NCBI GenBank assembly: GCA_902616725.1
Contig: CACMTZ010000004.1
Coordinates: 124,001-188,000, forward strand
Source of the DNA: an uncultured Pelagibacteraceae bacterium
GTDB taxonomy: Bacteria; Pseudomonadota; Alphaproteobacteria; Pelagibacterales; Pelagibacteraceae
DNA: 64,000 nucleotides
Reading direction: 5' to 3'
The stretch's first letter is position 1. Every line of letters begins with the position of its first letter. The notes under the pieces were generated by a model, which saw nothing but the letters and a program-made list of their open reading frames with translations, did not search any database and had not been told where the DNA came from. The position numbers were made by a program, and so were the translations under genes. Shown piece by piece: positions 25,285 through 35,412 of the stretch.

Positions 25285-26445
25285 ATGAAATCTAATTGGA
25301 ATTATCCAACAACAGTTTGGGTAGGCAAAGATAGGGTTAAAGATTTAGGAGAAGCTTGTCATAATTTAAAGGTTATCAACCCATTATTTGTTACTGACAA
25401 AGATTTAGTTAATCTTCCATTTATTAAGGAGATAATTAGTGAAATTAAAAAAAAGTTAAAAAAATTAATATTATTTTCAAATTTCGCAGGAAATCCATTT
25501 GGTGAGAATGTCGATGAGGGTGTGAAAGAATTTAAACAGAATGATTGTGATGGTGTAATTACGATTGGCGGAGGAAGTGCAATTGATGTTGGGAAAGCTA
25601 TAGCTTTTATGTCAGGTCAAAGTAGACCTATTTGGGATTTTGAGGATGTTGGAGATTATTGGAAAAGAGCTAATGATAAAAATATTTTTCCAATAATTGC
25701 AATTCCGACTACTGCAGGAACAGGATCTGAAACTGGTCGAGCATCTGCAATCATTAATAAAAAAACGGGTGTTAAAAAAATCATATTTCATCCAAAAATT
25801 TTACCTTCAATTGTTATTCTTGACCCAAAATTGACTATTGAGCTTTCTCCAAGGTTAACTGCTGCAACAGGGATGGATGCCTTAGCTCACAATCTTGAGG
25901 CATATTGTGCACCAAGCTTTCATCCTATGGCAGATGGTATTGCTTTAGAGGGAATAAAACTTATTAAAAATTCACTTGTTGTTGCATACCAAGATGGAAA
26001 AAATATTGAGGCTAGACAAAATCTTTTGGCAGCTTCATCAATGGGTTCAACAGCTTTTCAAAAGGGATTAGGTGCAATTCATTCATTGAGCCATCCTGTT
26101 AATGCTCAATATAACATTCATCATGGATTGAGTAATGCAATTTTTATGCCGTATGTATTAACTTTTAATAAATCAATTATAGAAAAAAAAATTATCTCAA
26201 TTTGTGATTATTTAGATTTAGATAAAAATTTTGAAAGTTTTTTATCGTGGATTTTGAATTTAAGAAAAGATTTAGCAATCCCCCATAAACTATCTGAAAT
26301 TATGGATTGTTCCAAACTAGATTTAAATAAATTATCTCTAATGGCTTTAGAAGATCCATCTACTAGTGGTAATCCAAAAAAAATCAATCAAGAGGATCTT
26401 AAACTGATGTATCAGCATAGCATTTCAGGAGAATTGTTTGAATGA
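25285..26445 (+). CDS. iron-containing alcohol dehydrogenase
   Basis: 386-residue group III (Fe-dependent) dehydrogenase. NAD-binding GGGSAIDVGKAIAFM, TTAGTGSETGRASAI, and the metal-site segments GMDALAHNLEAYCAPSFHPMADGIAL and HSLSHPVNAQYNIHHGLSNA carry the Asp/His ligands of the family. It reduces or oxidises a small alcohol/aldehyde pair. It sits 6 bp after the GpsA-like gene and overlaps the amidotransferase gene by 4 bp (ATGA). The specific substrate cannot be read from sequence; a short hydroxy-acid or phosphonate-type aldehyde is possible. Confidence 0.85.
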   Translation: MKSNWNYPTTVWVGKDRVKDLGEACHNLKVINPLFVTDKDLVNLPFIKEIISEIKKKLKKLILFSNFAGNPFGENVDEGVKEFKQNDCDGVITIGGGSAIDVGKAIAFMSGQSRPIWDFEDVGDYWKRANDKNIFPIIAIPTTAGTGSETGRASAIINKKTGVKKIIFHPKILPSIVILDPKLTIELSPRLTAATGMDALAHNLEAYCAPSFHPMADGIALEGIKLIKNSLVVAYQDGKNIEARQNLLAASSMGSTAFQKGLGAIHSLSHPVNAQYNIHHGLSNAIFMPYVLTFNKSIIEKKIISICDYLDLDKNFESFLSWILNLRKDLAIPHKLSEIMDCSKLDLNKLSLMALEDPSTSGNPKKINQEDLKLMYQHSISGELFE

Positions 26446-27224
26446 AAAAAATATTAATTGTAGAGGGAAACTTAAGAGAAGAAAATGAGAGCTTTTCAGA
26501 AAATGGTATTCAAACACATACAGAAAGCTTAAAGGACAGCTTAAGCCATTTTACTGATGAACTTTCATTTGATGTTGTTAACCCCTCTTCAGATCAAAAT
26601 ATTCAATTAATATCAGATCAACTCGAGCAGTATGATGGTCTTATTTGGGGTGGAAGTAGTTTAAATATTTATAATGATACTCCAGAAATTAGAAGGCAAA
26701 TTGAATTCATGAAAAATTGTCTAAATAAAGTAGGGAAAATTTTGGCAATTTGTTGGGGCATGCAAGTAGCAGTCACAGCAGCAGGTGGCCAAGTCAAAAA
26801 GGCTGATAATTCACATATTGGTATAGCAAATGAAATAGAGATAAACAAAAATGGAATAAAACATCCACTTTATAAAAATAAAGATAAAAAATTTAATTCC
26901 CCAGCATTCAATTTTGATGAGGTGGTAAAAATACCTGATAAAGGAATTTGTTTAGCCTCTAACAAGATTAATAAAGTTCAAGGTTTATATTTTGAGGTTA
27001 ATAAGACAAAAATTTGGGGGCTCCAATACCATCCAGAAATAACTTATGAAAAAATGATTAATCTTATTGAGTTTAGAAAAGAAAGATTAATTGAGAGTAG
27101 AAAAGTATTTAAAGATGACACTGAAGTTCAAAAACACATTGCTTTTATCAAAAAAGAAATTTCAGTTTCAGATAAAGAAAAGAGAATGTTAGAGCTTAAA
27201 AATTGGCTTAACGAATTAAATTAA
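26442..27224 (+). CDS. class I glutamine amidotransferase-like protein
   Basis: 260-residue single-domain GATase of the GuaA-like class I fold. [10 protein letters not shown] supplies the nucleophilic Cys, and LQYHPEIT supplies the His-Glu pair, so the triad is complete. There is a C-terminal charged helical extension of about 50 residues. It overlaps the alcohol dehydrogenase gene by 4 bp and the convergent fhs gene by 4 bp. No synthetase domain is attached, so it is either a partner subunit or a gamma-glutamyl hydrolase such as those in the PuuD family. Substrate unknown. Confidence 0.75.
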   Translation: MKKILIVEGNLREENESFSENGIQTHTESLKDSLSHFTDELSFDVVNPSSDQNIQLISDQLEQYDGLIWGGSSLNIYNDTPEIRRQIEFMKNCLNKVGKILAICWGMQVAVTAAGGQVKKADNSHIGIANEIEINKNGIKHPLYKNKDKKFNSPAFNFDEVVKIPDKGICLASNKINKVQGLYFEVNKTKIWGLQYHPEITYEKMINLIEFRKERLIESRKVFKDDTEVQKHIAFIKKEISVSDKEKRMLELKNWLNELN

Positions 27225-28906
27225 AATAACCCTTCGATTTCACCTTTTTTATTTAGTTTAATAGAGTCTGCTGCTGGTACCCTAGGTAATCCAGGCATTG
27301 TCATTATTGCTCCACAGACAACAACTATAAATTCAGCTCCTGAGGAAAGCCTTATTTCTCTAATTGGTAATGAGTGACCTGTAGGTGCACCTTTGAGATT
27401 AGGATCAGTTGAAAAACTGTACTGAGTTTTAGCTACACAAATTGGTAATTCTCCATAACCTGCTTCTTCAAAACTTTTAAGTTGATCTCTAATTTTTGTA
27501 TCAGCAATAACTTCATCGGCTCTGTAAATTTCTTTTGCTATTGTTTCAATTTTTTTAAACAATGGTGTCTTACTTTCGTATAAAAATTTAAATTTATTTT
27601 CTTTTTTTTCACATAAATCAGCAACATGTGAAGCTAATTCTTTTGTACCTTCTCCTCCATTTGACCAGTGGGTACAAAGACTTGCCTTTATTCCTAATTT
27701 ATTACAAAAATCAACTAAAGCTTTTACCTCATCGTCAGTATCTTTTATAAAATGATTTACAGCTATCGCTACAGGAAGACCAAATTTTTTTACATTTTCA
27801 ACATGTCTTTCAAGGTTGACTAAACCTTTTTTTAGTGCATCAACGTTTTCATTTTTAAGATCATCTTTGGCTACACCACCATGCATTTTTAATGCTCTAA
27901 TTGTAGCAACAATAACCACACAACTTGGTTTTAAATCAGATTTTCTACATTTAATATCTAGAAATTTTTCAGCACCAAGATCTGCACCAAACCCAGCTTC
28001 AGTTACCACATAGTCAGCTAATTTAAGTCCGGCTTTAGTTGCGATTACAGAATTACAACCATGTGCAATATTAGCAAAAGGCCCGCCATGAATTATTGCA
28101 GGATTATTTTCTAATGTTTGAGTTATGTTTGGTCTTATAGCTTCTTTCAACAAAACAGTCATAGGTCCCTGTGCTTTTAAATCTTTAGCATATATTGGTT
28201 TTTTCTCTCTTGTGTAAGCAACAGTAATATTTCCAATTCTATTTTCTAAATCTTCCAAATTATTAGCTAAGCAAAAGATGGCCATTATTTCTGAAGCAAC
28301 TGTAATATCAAACCCATCTTCTCTTGGGAATCCATTAGCGACACCACCAAGATTAATATTAATTGATCTTAATGCTCTATCATTCATATCTAAAACTCTT
28401 TTCCAAACAATTCTTCTTACATCTATATTAAGTTTATTTCCCCAATAGATATGATTGTCTATTAATGCAGATAAAAGATTATGTGCAGATGTAATTGCAT
28501 GAAAGTCACCTGTGAAATGAAGATTAATTTGTTCCATAGGAACAACTTGAGCATAGCCACCACCAGCAGCTCCACCTTTCATTCCAAAAGATGGACCTAA
28601 ACTTGGTTCTCTTAAACAGACGATAGATTTTTTTCCGATTTTATTAAGACCATCATTTAGACCTACAGAGGTTGTGGTCTTTCCTTCTCCTGCTGGAGTA
28701 GGAGTTATAGCAGTCACTAAAATTAATTTTCCCTCTTTTTTACTCTTGAGACTATCAAGGTATTCTAAATTTATTTTTGCGATGTGACGCCCCATGGGGC
28801 TGAAGGCAGAACTTTCATCAGGAACATTTATTTTTGCTAAAATGTCTTTGATTGGTTGCATTTTAGCTTCTCTTGCAATTTGAATGTCTGATTTTATTTC
28901 ACTCAT
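27221..28906 (-). CDS. fhs: formate-tetrahydrofolate ligase
   Basis: 561-residue monofunctional 10-formyl-THF synthetase. [16 protein letters not shown] is the ATP-binding signature; [23 protein letters not shown] and [14 protein letters not shown] are family signatures. Length is typical (about 555-560). It links formate to the THF pool and in SAR11-type methylotrophy works in the oxidative direction, removing formaldehyde-derived C1 units with ATP gain. It is divergent from the four-subunit sarcosine oxidase/N-methylglutamate dehydrogenase operon, which produces methylene-THF, across a 123-bp intergenic region. Confidence 0.95.
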   Translation of the reverse strand: MSEIKSDIQIAREAKMQPIKDILAKINVPDESSAFSPMGRHIAKINLEYLDSLKSKKEGKLILVTAITPTPAGEGKTTTSVGLNDGLNKIGKKSIVCLREPSLGPSFGMKGGAAGGGYAQVVPMEQINLHFTGDFHAITSAHNLLSALIDNHIYWGNKLNIDVRRIVWKRVLDMNDRALRSININLGGVANGFPREDGFDITVASEIMAIFCLANNLEDLENRIGNITVAYTREKKPIYAKDLKAQGPMTVLLKEAIRPNITQTLENNPAIIHGGPFANIAHGCNSVIATKAGLKLADYVVTEAGFGADLGAEKFLDIKCRKSDLKPSCVVIVATIRALKMHGGVAKDDLKNENVDALKKGLVNLERHVENVKKFGLPVAIAVNHFIKDTDDEVKALVDFCNKLGIKASLCTHWSNGGEGTKELASHVADLCEKKENKFKFLYESKTPLFKKIETIAKEIYRADEVIADTKIRDQLKSFEEAGYGELPICVAKTQYSFSTDPNLKGAPTGHSLPIREIRLSSGAEFIVVVCGAIMTMPGLPRVPAADSIKLNKKGEIEGLF

Positions 28907-29029
28907 AAAATTCTCTAAATTTACAAAAACTGCTCGATTAGTATCTCTTTTTAAGAGCTTTGGAAATATCTAAAAATTATATATAAAAAAAATAGGAACT
29001 ATTTATATTCATTATTATAAAATTTAATC

Positions 29030-30286
29030 ATGCAAAAATATTCAGTATTTAGCCTAATCAAGAATGCTTTTTCTAATCATGAAAAATGGGATTTGGCATG
29101 GAAAGATCCTACACCTAAAAAAGAATACGATGTTGTAATTATTGGTGGTGGTGGCCATGGGTTAGCTACTGCCTACTATTTAGCTAAAGAACATCAAATT
29201 ACTAATGTGGCTGTTATTGAAAAAGGATGGATCGGTGGAGGAAATATAGGAAGAAACACCACAATTATCAGATCAAATTTTATGTATGATGATAATGCTA
29301 GGTTTAATGAATTTGGAATGAACTTGTGGAGAAACATGAGTCAAGAATTAAATTTTAATGTCATGTTTTCACCGAGAGGAATAATAAATTTAGCTCATTC
29401 AGATGCACAAATGAATGCTTATGCTCGTAGAGGAAACTCTATGAGATTAAATGGAATTGATGCTGTTTTACTAAATAGGGAAGAAGTAAAAAAGATTATA
29501 CCTATGGCAGATTTTTCTGATGATGTTAGGTATCCAATTTTTGGAGGCTTAGCTCAACCAAGTGCAGGTACAGCAAGACATGATGCGGTTGCGTGGGGTT
29601 ATGCTAGACAAGCTGACTCAATGGGTGTCGATATAATTCAAAATTGTGAGGTAACAGGCTTTGATATTGAGGCAGGAAAAATAATAGGTTTGAGAACATC
29701 TAGAGGAGATATTAAATCAAAAAAAATTGGATTGTGTGTAGCTGGCAGTACAAATGTTTTGGCAGAAAAACTAAATATGACGCTACCTATAGAAACTCAT
29801 TTATTACAAGCTTGTGTTTCTGAGCCAGTGAAACCAGTTTTAGATGGAGTGGTAACCTTTGGTGCTGGACATTTTTATATTAGTCAATCAGATAAAGGTG
29901 AGATGGTAATGGGAGGTGATCTTGATGGATATAATAGTTATGCACAAAAAGGCAATCTTCCAACGATACAACATGTCTTAACCGGAGGTGTTGCTTTATT
30001 TCCATTCTTAAGTCGTTTGAAAATGTTAAGGACTTGGGGAGGGATTATGGATATGTCAATGGATGGCTCACCAATTATTGATAAAACTCATATCGATGGA
30101 TTATATTTAAATTGTGGTTGGTGTTATGGGGGCTTCAAATCGGTTCCATCTTCTGGTTGGACATTTGCTCATACAATTGCGCAAGATAGAGTTCATGAAT
30201 TAAATGAAGGATTTAGTCTAAATAGATTTTCTAAGGGTTACTTGTTAGATGAGAAGGGCCTTGGAACAAAAACTTGGATTTCATAA
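29030..30286 (+). CDS. soxB: heterotetrameric sarcosine oxidase / N-methylglutamate dehydrogenase, beta subunit
   Basis: 418-residue flavoprotein. The FAD motif VVIIGGGGHGLATAYYLA (about 35-52) and the segment GTARHDAVAWGYAR, whose His184 matches the histidine that carries covalent FMN in SoxB, are clear. It demethylates an N-methyl amino acid. The order beta-delta-alpha-gamma is identical in soxBDAG and in mgdABCD of methylotrophs; with mgsABC and a GmaS candidate in this window, N-methylglutamate is a strong alternative substrate (then mgdA). It is the first gene of the operon and abuts the delta gene without a gap. Confidence 0.9.
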   Translation: MQKYSVFSLIKNAFSNHEKWDLAWKDPTPKKEYDVVIIGGGGHGLATAYYLAKEHQITNVAVIEKGWIGGGNIGRNTTIIRSNFMYDDNARFNEFGMNLWRNMSQELNFNVMFSPRGIINLAHSDAQMNAYARRGNSMRLNGIDAVLLNREEVKKIIPMADFSDDVRYPIFGGLAQPSAGTARHDAVAWGYARQADSMGVDIIQNCEVTGFDIEAGKIIGLRTSRGDIKSKKIGLCVAGSTNVLAEKLNMTLPIETHLLQACVSEPVKPVLDGVVTFGAGHFYISQSDKGEMVMGGDLDGYNSYAQKGNLPTIQHVLTGGVALFPFLSRLKMLRTWGGIMDMSMDGSPIIDKTHIDGLYLNCGWCYGGFKSVPSSGWTFAHTIAQDRVHELNEGFSLNRFSKGYLLDEKGLGTKTWIS

Positions 30287-30547
30287 ATGTTAAATATTAA
30301 GTGTCCTTACTGTGGGGACAGGTCTCAAAAAGAATTTGCCTACGGAGGTGATGGAACAATTACTAGACCAAAACTTAATCAAGAAATAAGTGATGAAGAG
30401 TGGGATAATTTTGTTTATCTAAGAAAAAGTCCGAGAGGAAAACATATTGAATTGTGGCATCATATTGCTGGATGCAGACAATGGTTTAAAGTTGAGAGAG
30501 ATACAACTACTCACGAAATTTTTAGAACTTTTAAACCAGAGGAATAA
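30287..30547 (+). CDS. soxD: sarcosine oxidase / N-methylglutamate dehydrogenase delta subunit
   Basis: 86-residue small zinc subunit. Cys6, Cys9, His59 and Cys63 (CPYCGDR and HHIAGCRQWF) form the family's zinc site. It has a standard length and the conserved RDTTTHEI end. It stabilises the alpha-beta core of the enzyme and has no separate catalytic role. It is placed between beta and alpha as in all known operons of this type (mgdB in the methylamine pathway). Confidence 0.92.
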   Translation: MLNIKCPYCGDRSQKEFAYGGDGTITRPKLNQEISDEEWDNFVYLRKSPRGKHIELWHHIAGCRQWFKVERDTTTHEIFRTFKPEE

Positions 30548-30552
30548 TTTTG

Positions 30553-33549
30553 ATGTCACAAAATTTTAGACTAAATACTGGTGGCTTAATCAATAGAGAT
30601 AAACCTATTGAATTTAAATTTAATGGAAAAAAATATATTGGGTATGAGGGTGATACGCTGGCTTCAGCACTACTTGCCAATGGCATACATTTAATTGGAC
30701 GAAGTTTTAAATATCATCGTCCAAGAGGGTTTTTTGGTGCAGGAGTTGATGAACCAAATGCAAAAATGCAAGTTGAGATTAATGGTTGTTCAGAACCAAA
30801 TATTAACGCAACTGAGATAGAACTAGTAAATGGTTTATCAGCATCTAGTCAAAATTGTTGGCCATCAGTAAATTTTGATATTGGTGCAATAAATAACTTC
30901 TTAAATCGTTTTTTTCCAGCTGGTTTTTATTACAAAACCTTCATGTGGCCTAAAAGTTTTTGGTATAGAGTTTATGAGCCTTTTATACGAAAAGCAGCAG
31001 GGTTAGGAATTGCTTCTCTTGAAAAAGATAAAGAGAGATATGAGCATAAATATGAATATTGTGATTTATTAGTTACTGGCTCTGGACCCGCTGGTTTAGC
31101 AAGTGCTTATGCAGCTGCTAAAAACGGAGCAAAAGTAATATTAGCAGAGGATAAACCTAGATATGGAGGGACGCTTTTAACAGATGATGTTACGATAGAT
31201 AACTTATCTGGAAAAGATTGGTCAGAAAAAATTATATCTGAATTAAAAGAGATGCCTAATGTTATTGTTAAAAATAGATCTCAAGTTTTTGGATACTATG
31301 ATCATAATATGATGGTAATGTTTGAAAGAACAGGAGATCATTTAGAAAAAAAACCAAAGTACACACCGAGACAAAGACTTTGGTATATAAGAGCAAAAGA
31401 AGTATTGCTATCAACAGGATCTATTGAAAGACCTATTGTTTTTGGAAATAATGATACACCTGGAGTTTTTCTCTCAGCTGCTGCAAAAGAATACATGAAA
31501 GTTTATGGTGTTCTGATTGGTAAAAAACCAATTATTTTCACTAATAACGATAGTGGTTATGAAACAGCTATTGAGTTTAAAAAGAATGGTGTCAATCCAA
31601 TAGTTTTAGATACTAGAGAGGATCAAAAATCTGAGTTAATTAATGAAGCCAAAGATTTAGATATTAAGATCAAGTTTTCTTATGCAGTGATAGTTGCTCA
31701 TGGATATAAAAAAGTAAAATCAGCAACAATTGGGAAATTAGATAAAGATAAGATAGATTTTGAAAATACAGAGCAAATAGATTGCGACTCTATTTGTGTA
31801 TCTGGATTTTGGACACCTACCGTTCATTTAGCATCTCAATCAGGCAATAAACTGAAATTTAACGACTCGATAGATGCTTTTGTACCTGACAAATCAAAAC
31901 AAAATGAACATTCTTTAGGTGCTGCTAATGGAACATTTACATTACAAGATACCTTAAAAAACAGTTTTAATACTGGGTCAGAAGTTTCTAAAAGCATAAC
32001 TAAAAAAGATGAAAAAATACAAATTCCTAATACTAATGAACGAAAATATAGCGCTCATGATAAATTTTGGTGTTCTCCACTTCCTAAAGGTAAAAATTAC
32101 AAACGATTTGTAGATTTCCAAAATGACGTAGCAGTTTCTGATATAGAGGTTGCTTTAAGAGAAGGCTATAGATCAATTGAACATGTTAAGAGATATACAA
32201 CGTTGGGAATGGCAACAGACCAAGGAAGGACAAGTAATTTAAACGGATTACAATTAGTTGCAAATGTTGAAAAAAAAATTGTTCCTCAAGTAGGTCACAC
32301 TACCTTTAGACCCCCATTTACACCAGTTACCATCGGTACAATAGTTGGAAGGGAGATAGGTAAAGAATATATGCCTACAAGAAAAACACCAATGCATCAT
32401 TGGCATGAAAAAAATAATGCAGTCTGGGTAGATGCTGGTGCTTGGAAAAGACCAAGGTACTACAAAAGAGGAAATGAAAATTTATTTGAGGCATCAAAAA
32501 GAGAAGCAAAAAATGTTAGAGATCACGTGGGTGTTTGTGATGTAACAACTTTAGGGAAAATTGATATTAAAGGTCCAGACGCTGCAGAGTTTTTGAATAG
32601 AGTTTACACTAATGCTTGGTTAAAACTTCCAGTAGGCAAAGCTCGATACGGAGTTATGCTTAGGGAAGATGGAATTGTGATGGATGATGGGACAACAACT
32701 AGAATTTCAGAAAATCATTATCATATGACAACCACCACTGCACAGGCCGCAAACGTATTATCACATTTGGAATATTACCTGCAAATTGTTTGGCCAGAAT
32801 TAAATGTAAATGTTGTTTCAACAACCGAACAATGGGCTGGTGCGGCGATTGCAGGACCTAAATCAAGAGATTTGTTAGCAAAGCTTTTCCCTAAAATAGA
32901 TGTTAGCAATGAGGCTCTTCCTTTTATGGGATATGTAGAGGGAGACTTGTTTGGTGTCAAAGCAAGAATTTTTAGAATTTCTTTTTCAGGCGAGCTCGCT
33001 TACGAAATAAATGTTGAGTCTGATTTTGGATTATTTATGTGGGAAAAAATAATTGAAATTGGTGAAGAATTTAATGTTCAACCCTATGGTACAGAAGCAT
33101 TATCGACACTAAGAATAGAAATGGGCCATGTAGCTGGACCAGAACTTGATGGAAGAACCATTCCTTACGATGTTTCGTTAGAAGGTTTAGTATCAAAGAA
33201 AAAAGATTTTATTGGAAAGAGATCTTTAGCTAAAGAAGCATTTAATAAAGCAGATAGACAAAAAATTGTTGGCTTAGTCCCATTGGATAGGAAATCGAGT
33301 ATTCCAGAGGGATCTCATTTAGTAGAAAATAAAAATGCAAAACTTCCGAATCCTAAACTTGGTCACGTTTCTTCATCATGTTGGAGTGTTGAGAATAATA
33401 ATCCTTTTTCTCTTGCAATATTAAAAGATGGAAAAAATATGATAGGAAAAAAGCTTTTCGCGGTATCTCCACTTAAAAACACTTCTATTGAAGTTGAAGT
33501 TATGTCCTCACATTATGTAGACCATGAAGGAAAGAGAGTAAGATCGTGA
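30553..33549 (+). CDS. soxA: sarcosine oxidase / N-methylglutamate dehydrogenase alpha subunit
   Basis: 998-residue subunit. It has an N-terminal 2Fe-2S-ferredoxin-like region without the cluster Cys set (YIGYEGDTLASALLANGI, HRPRGFFGAG), then an FAD/NAD module (LLVTGSGPAGLASAYAAAKNGAK, about residues 172-194), then a C-terminal GcvT domain (about 620-990; GKARYGVMLREDGIVMDDG, AGPKSRDLL, ALSTLRIEMGH) that hands the methyl carbon to THF. The start is taken at ATG 30553; a TTG precedes it at 30550. It overlaps the gamma gene by 4 bp. Length is as in SoxA/MgdC. Confidence 0.92.
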   Translation: MSQNFRLNTGGLINRDKPIEFKFNGKKYIGYEGDTLASALLANGIHLIGRSFKYHRPRGFFGAGVDEPNAKMQVEINGCSEPNINATEIELVNGLSASSQNCWPSVNFDIGAINNFLNRFFPAGFYYKTFMWPKSFWYRVYEPFIRKAAGLGIASLEKDKERYEHKYEYCDLLVTGSGPAGLASAYAAAKNGAKVILAEDKPRYGGTLLTDDVTIDNLSGKDWSEKIISELKEMPNVIVKNRSQVFGYYDHNMMVMFERTGDHLEKKPKYTPRQRLWYIRAKEVLLSTGSIERPIVFGNNDTPGVFLSAAAKEYMKVYGVLIGKKPIIFTNNDSGYETAIEFKKNGVNPIVLDTREDQKSELINEAKDLDIKIKFSYAVIVAHGYKKVKSATIGKLDKDKIDFENTEQIDCDSICVSGFWTPTVHLASQSGNKLKFNDSIDAFVPDKSKQNEHSLGAANGTFTLQDTLKNSFNTGSEVSKSITKKDEKIQIPNTNERKYSAHDKFWCSPLPKGKNYKRFVDFQNDVAVSDIEVALREGYRSIEHVKRYTTLGMATDQGRTSNLNGLQLVANVEKKIVPQVGHTTFRPPFTPVTIGTIVGREIGKEYMPTRKTPMHHWHEKNNAVWVDAGAWKRPRYYKRGNENLFEASKREAKNVRDHVGVCDVTTLGKIDIKGPDAAEFLNRVYTNAWLKLPVGKARYGVMLREDGIVMDDGTTTRISENHYHMTTTTAQAANVLSHLEYYLQIVWPELNVNVVSTTEQWAGAAIAGPKSRDLLAKLFPKIDVSNEALPFMGYVEGDLFGVKARIFRISFSGELAYEINVESDFGLFMWEKIIEIGEEFNVQPYGTEALSTLRIEMGHVAGPELDGRTIPYDVSLEGLVSKKKDFIGKRSLAKEAFNKADRQKIVGLVPLDRKSSIPEGSHLVENKNAKLPNPKLGHVSSSCWSVENNNPFSLAILKDGKNMIGKKLFAVSPLKNTSIEVEVMSSHYVDHEGKRVRS

Positions 33550-34130
33550 AGCAAATTTCTTCTTTAAATAATGTGCATCAAAATGGAAAATTTGGTGATT
33601 TTGAAAATAAAAATGAGAAGGACTTATTAAAGATTTCAGAATTAAAGAATGTTTTAATATTCCAAATAGTTCAATATAAAAATTCAAGTTCAGATATTTC
33701 AAATATAAAAATTGATAACCTAGAATTACCTTCTACTTTAAAATCCTCTTCAAATTCAGATACTAGAATTTTATGGATGGGACCAAAGAATTGGATAGTT
33801 ATATCTTCTAAAACAGATTTACTTTTAAAAAATGTAAAACAATTTGATGAAGTTAATTTTGCAATTACAGATTTATCACATTCAAGAACAATAATTGAAA
33901 TTCAAGGTGATCTTGTAAATGAAGTTTTAAAAAAAGGATGCCCTATAAATATTGATAAATTTAGTCAGGGTGATTGTACTAATTCGATTTATAACGGAAT
34001 ATCAATTACGATTGATTTTATTTCTAACAATCCAAAAAAAGTAAGAATTTTTGGATTAAGAAGCTTTGGAGAGTCTTTGCATCATTCAATAACAGATGGC
34101 TCGTTAGAATTTGGTTATCAAAGTAATTAG
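33546..34130 (+). CDS. soxG: sarcosine oxidase / N-methylglutamate dehydrogenase gamma subunit
   Basis: 194-residue SoxG-family subunit, a small GcvT-like fold. The recognisable core is RILWMGPKNWIVISSK, ITDLSHSRTIIEIQG and VLKKGCPINID. The start is GTG at 33546 within the GTGA overlap of the soxA stop, so it is translated by re-initiation. It is more diverged and Lys/Ser-rich compared with the other subunits, as usual for gamma. The operon ends here, with only 3 bp before the stop of the convergent EamA gene and no terminator hairpin. Confidence 0.87.
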   Translation: MKQISSLNNVHQNGKFGDFENKNEKDLLKISELKNVLIFQIVQYKNSSSDISNIKIDNLELPSTLKSSSNSDTRILWMGPKNWIVISSKTDLLLKNVKQFDEVNFAITDLSHSRTIIEIQGDLVNEVLKKGCPINIDKFSQGDCTNSIYNGISITIDFISNNPKKVRIFGLRSFGESLHHSITDGSLEFGYQSN

Positions 34131-34133
34131 TTT

Positions 34134-34982
34134 TTAATTCCTTGTTGCAATATAAACACCAACTGAAGCTATTAAAAAACCAATAACATCTATATTAGTT
34201 AAAGTTTCATTTAAAAAAAGCCAAGCCATAATAGCAGAAGTTGTTGGTATTAGAAAAAAAACAGAAACTGTTTTACTAGCTGAATTTTTTTTAATTAAAA
34301 ACATCAATATTGTAAATGCACCAAAAGAAACTAAAAAAATTTGATGACTCATTGCTATAATAAATGTTTTTGTGAAATAGATGTAGGGCTCTATAAAAAA
34401 AATAATTATTAATACATGAAATAAACAACCACCTAATGCTTGATAAAAATTACTAACAGATAATGGTAAGTTATTACTCAATTTTTTCTGCCAAATGGTA
34501 GAAAACGTTATAGATAACAATGCAATTAAAGTTGCAATCAAACCAAATAGAGGAATACCAGAACCAACATCTATCCCTAGTACTAAAGAAGCACCAACAA
34601 AACCCATTAAAACTCCTATCCATTGCTGTGATGTAACTTTTTCATTTAAAAGCGGTCCACTCAAAATATTTGTTAAAATTGGCTGAAGTGTTACGATTAG
34701 AGCAGCTAAACTAGTTGGCATTCCAATTGAAATCGAATAAAAAACTCCTCCTAAATATAATCCATGAAATAAGATACCACTGAACATCGACTCGATCAGA
34801 TATCTTTTTTTAATAAATATTGATTGTTTAAGGTAAATTGAAAACAATAAAAAACCAACAGCGACAAAAAAAAATCTGAAGGCTAAAGCTGCGAAAGGAT
34901 CACTATTATCAATAATTGGTTTTGTTGTGATAAAGGCAGAAGACCAAAGTAAAACAAATATGAGTGGAAAAATTCTGACCAT
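34134..34982 (-). CDS. EamA-family (DMT superfamily) transporter
   Basis: 282-residue inner-membrane protein of ten helices arranged as two EamA repeats of about 135 residues. The motifs VLLWSSAFITTKPIID, PTSLAALIVTLQPILT and LIALLSITFSTIWQKK are typical. Members export amino acids, metabolites or drugs; the substrate is not predictable. It ends 4 bp from soxG and is 19 bp downstream of a small hypothetical gene on the same strand, so it may belong to the racemase operon. Confidence 0.87.
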   Translation of the reverse strand: MVRIFPLIFVLLWSSAFITTKPIIDNSDPFAALAFRFFFVAVGFLLFSIYLKQSIFIKKRYLIESMFSGILFHGLYLGGVFYSISIGMPTSLAALIVTLQPILTNILSGPLLNEKVTSQQWIGVLMGFVGASLVLGIDVGSGIPLFGLIATLIALLSITFSTIWQKKLSNNLPLSVSNFYQALGGCLFHVLIIIFFIEPYIYFTKTFIIAMSHQIFLVSFGAFTILMFLIKKNSASKTVSVFFLIPTTSAIMAWLFLNETLTNIDVIGFLIASVGVYIATRN

Positions 34983-35001
34983 TTCAGGTCTTATAAATTA
35001 T

Positions 35002-35412
35002 TTAATCTACAATATTAAGTATTATTAATTTACTTTGTTTTGTCTCTTTACACCATAATTCATAACTTTCACACATTCTCCATAAATGATCGAAAGCTCT
35101 TTGTGAAATTTCAAGAGGATAATGGCTCTTTGCATAATATAATTCAGGATATTGAATTAGCTGCTTAACTGATAAATCTTTTTGAATATGAAGTAATCTT
35201 AGAGTTTCTTCAGGCACCTTCTTTTTGGATACCTTTTCAATTAATTCATCATGGAATTTTCCACTACTTATATCATTGTACGTTGTTGTTCCAATAAAGT
35301 TTTCAATTGCGTTGATTGTTGTCAGCTCAGGATTTTTTTTCTTAATCTCACAAACTTTTGAGTAAATTGCTTCTGCAACCAGTAACACATAAGGCTTTTC
35401 TTTATATGGCAT
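35002..35412 (-). CDS. hypothetical protein next to Asp/Glu racemase
   Basis: 136-residue soluble, mainly helical protein. There is no signal peptide or membrane span; the C-terminal half has an aromatic cluster (YPELYYAKSHYPLEISQRAFDHLWRMCESYELWCK). Its ATG overlaps the stop of the racemase gene by one base, so they are translated together. I do not recognise the family; it may be an accessory of the racemase. Confidence 0.6.
   Translation of the reverse strand: MPYKEKPYVLLVAEAIYSKVCEIKKKNPELTTINAIENFIGTTTYNDISSGKFHDELIEKVSKKKVPEETLRLLHIQKDLSVKQLIQYPELYYAKSHYPLEISQRAFDHLWRMCESYELWCKETKQSKLIILNIVD

Noticed and set aside
28907..29029. Riboswitch (glycine or folate) between fhs and the sox operon
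   Set aside because: Only a 5-bp hairpin is present; no conserved riboswitch core can be identified by eye.
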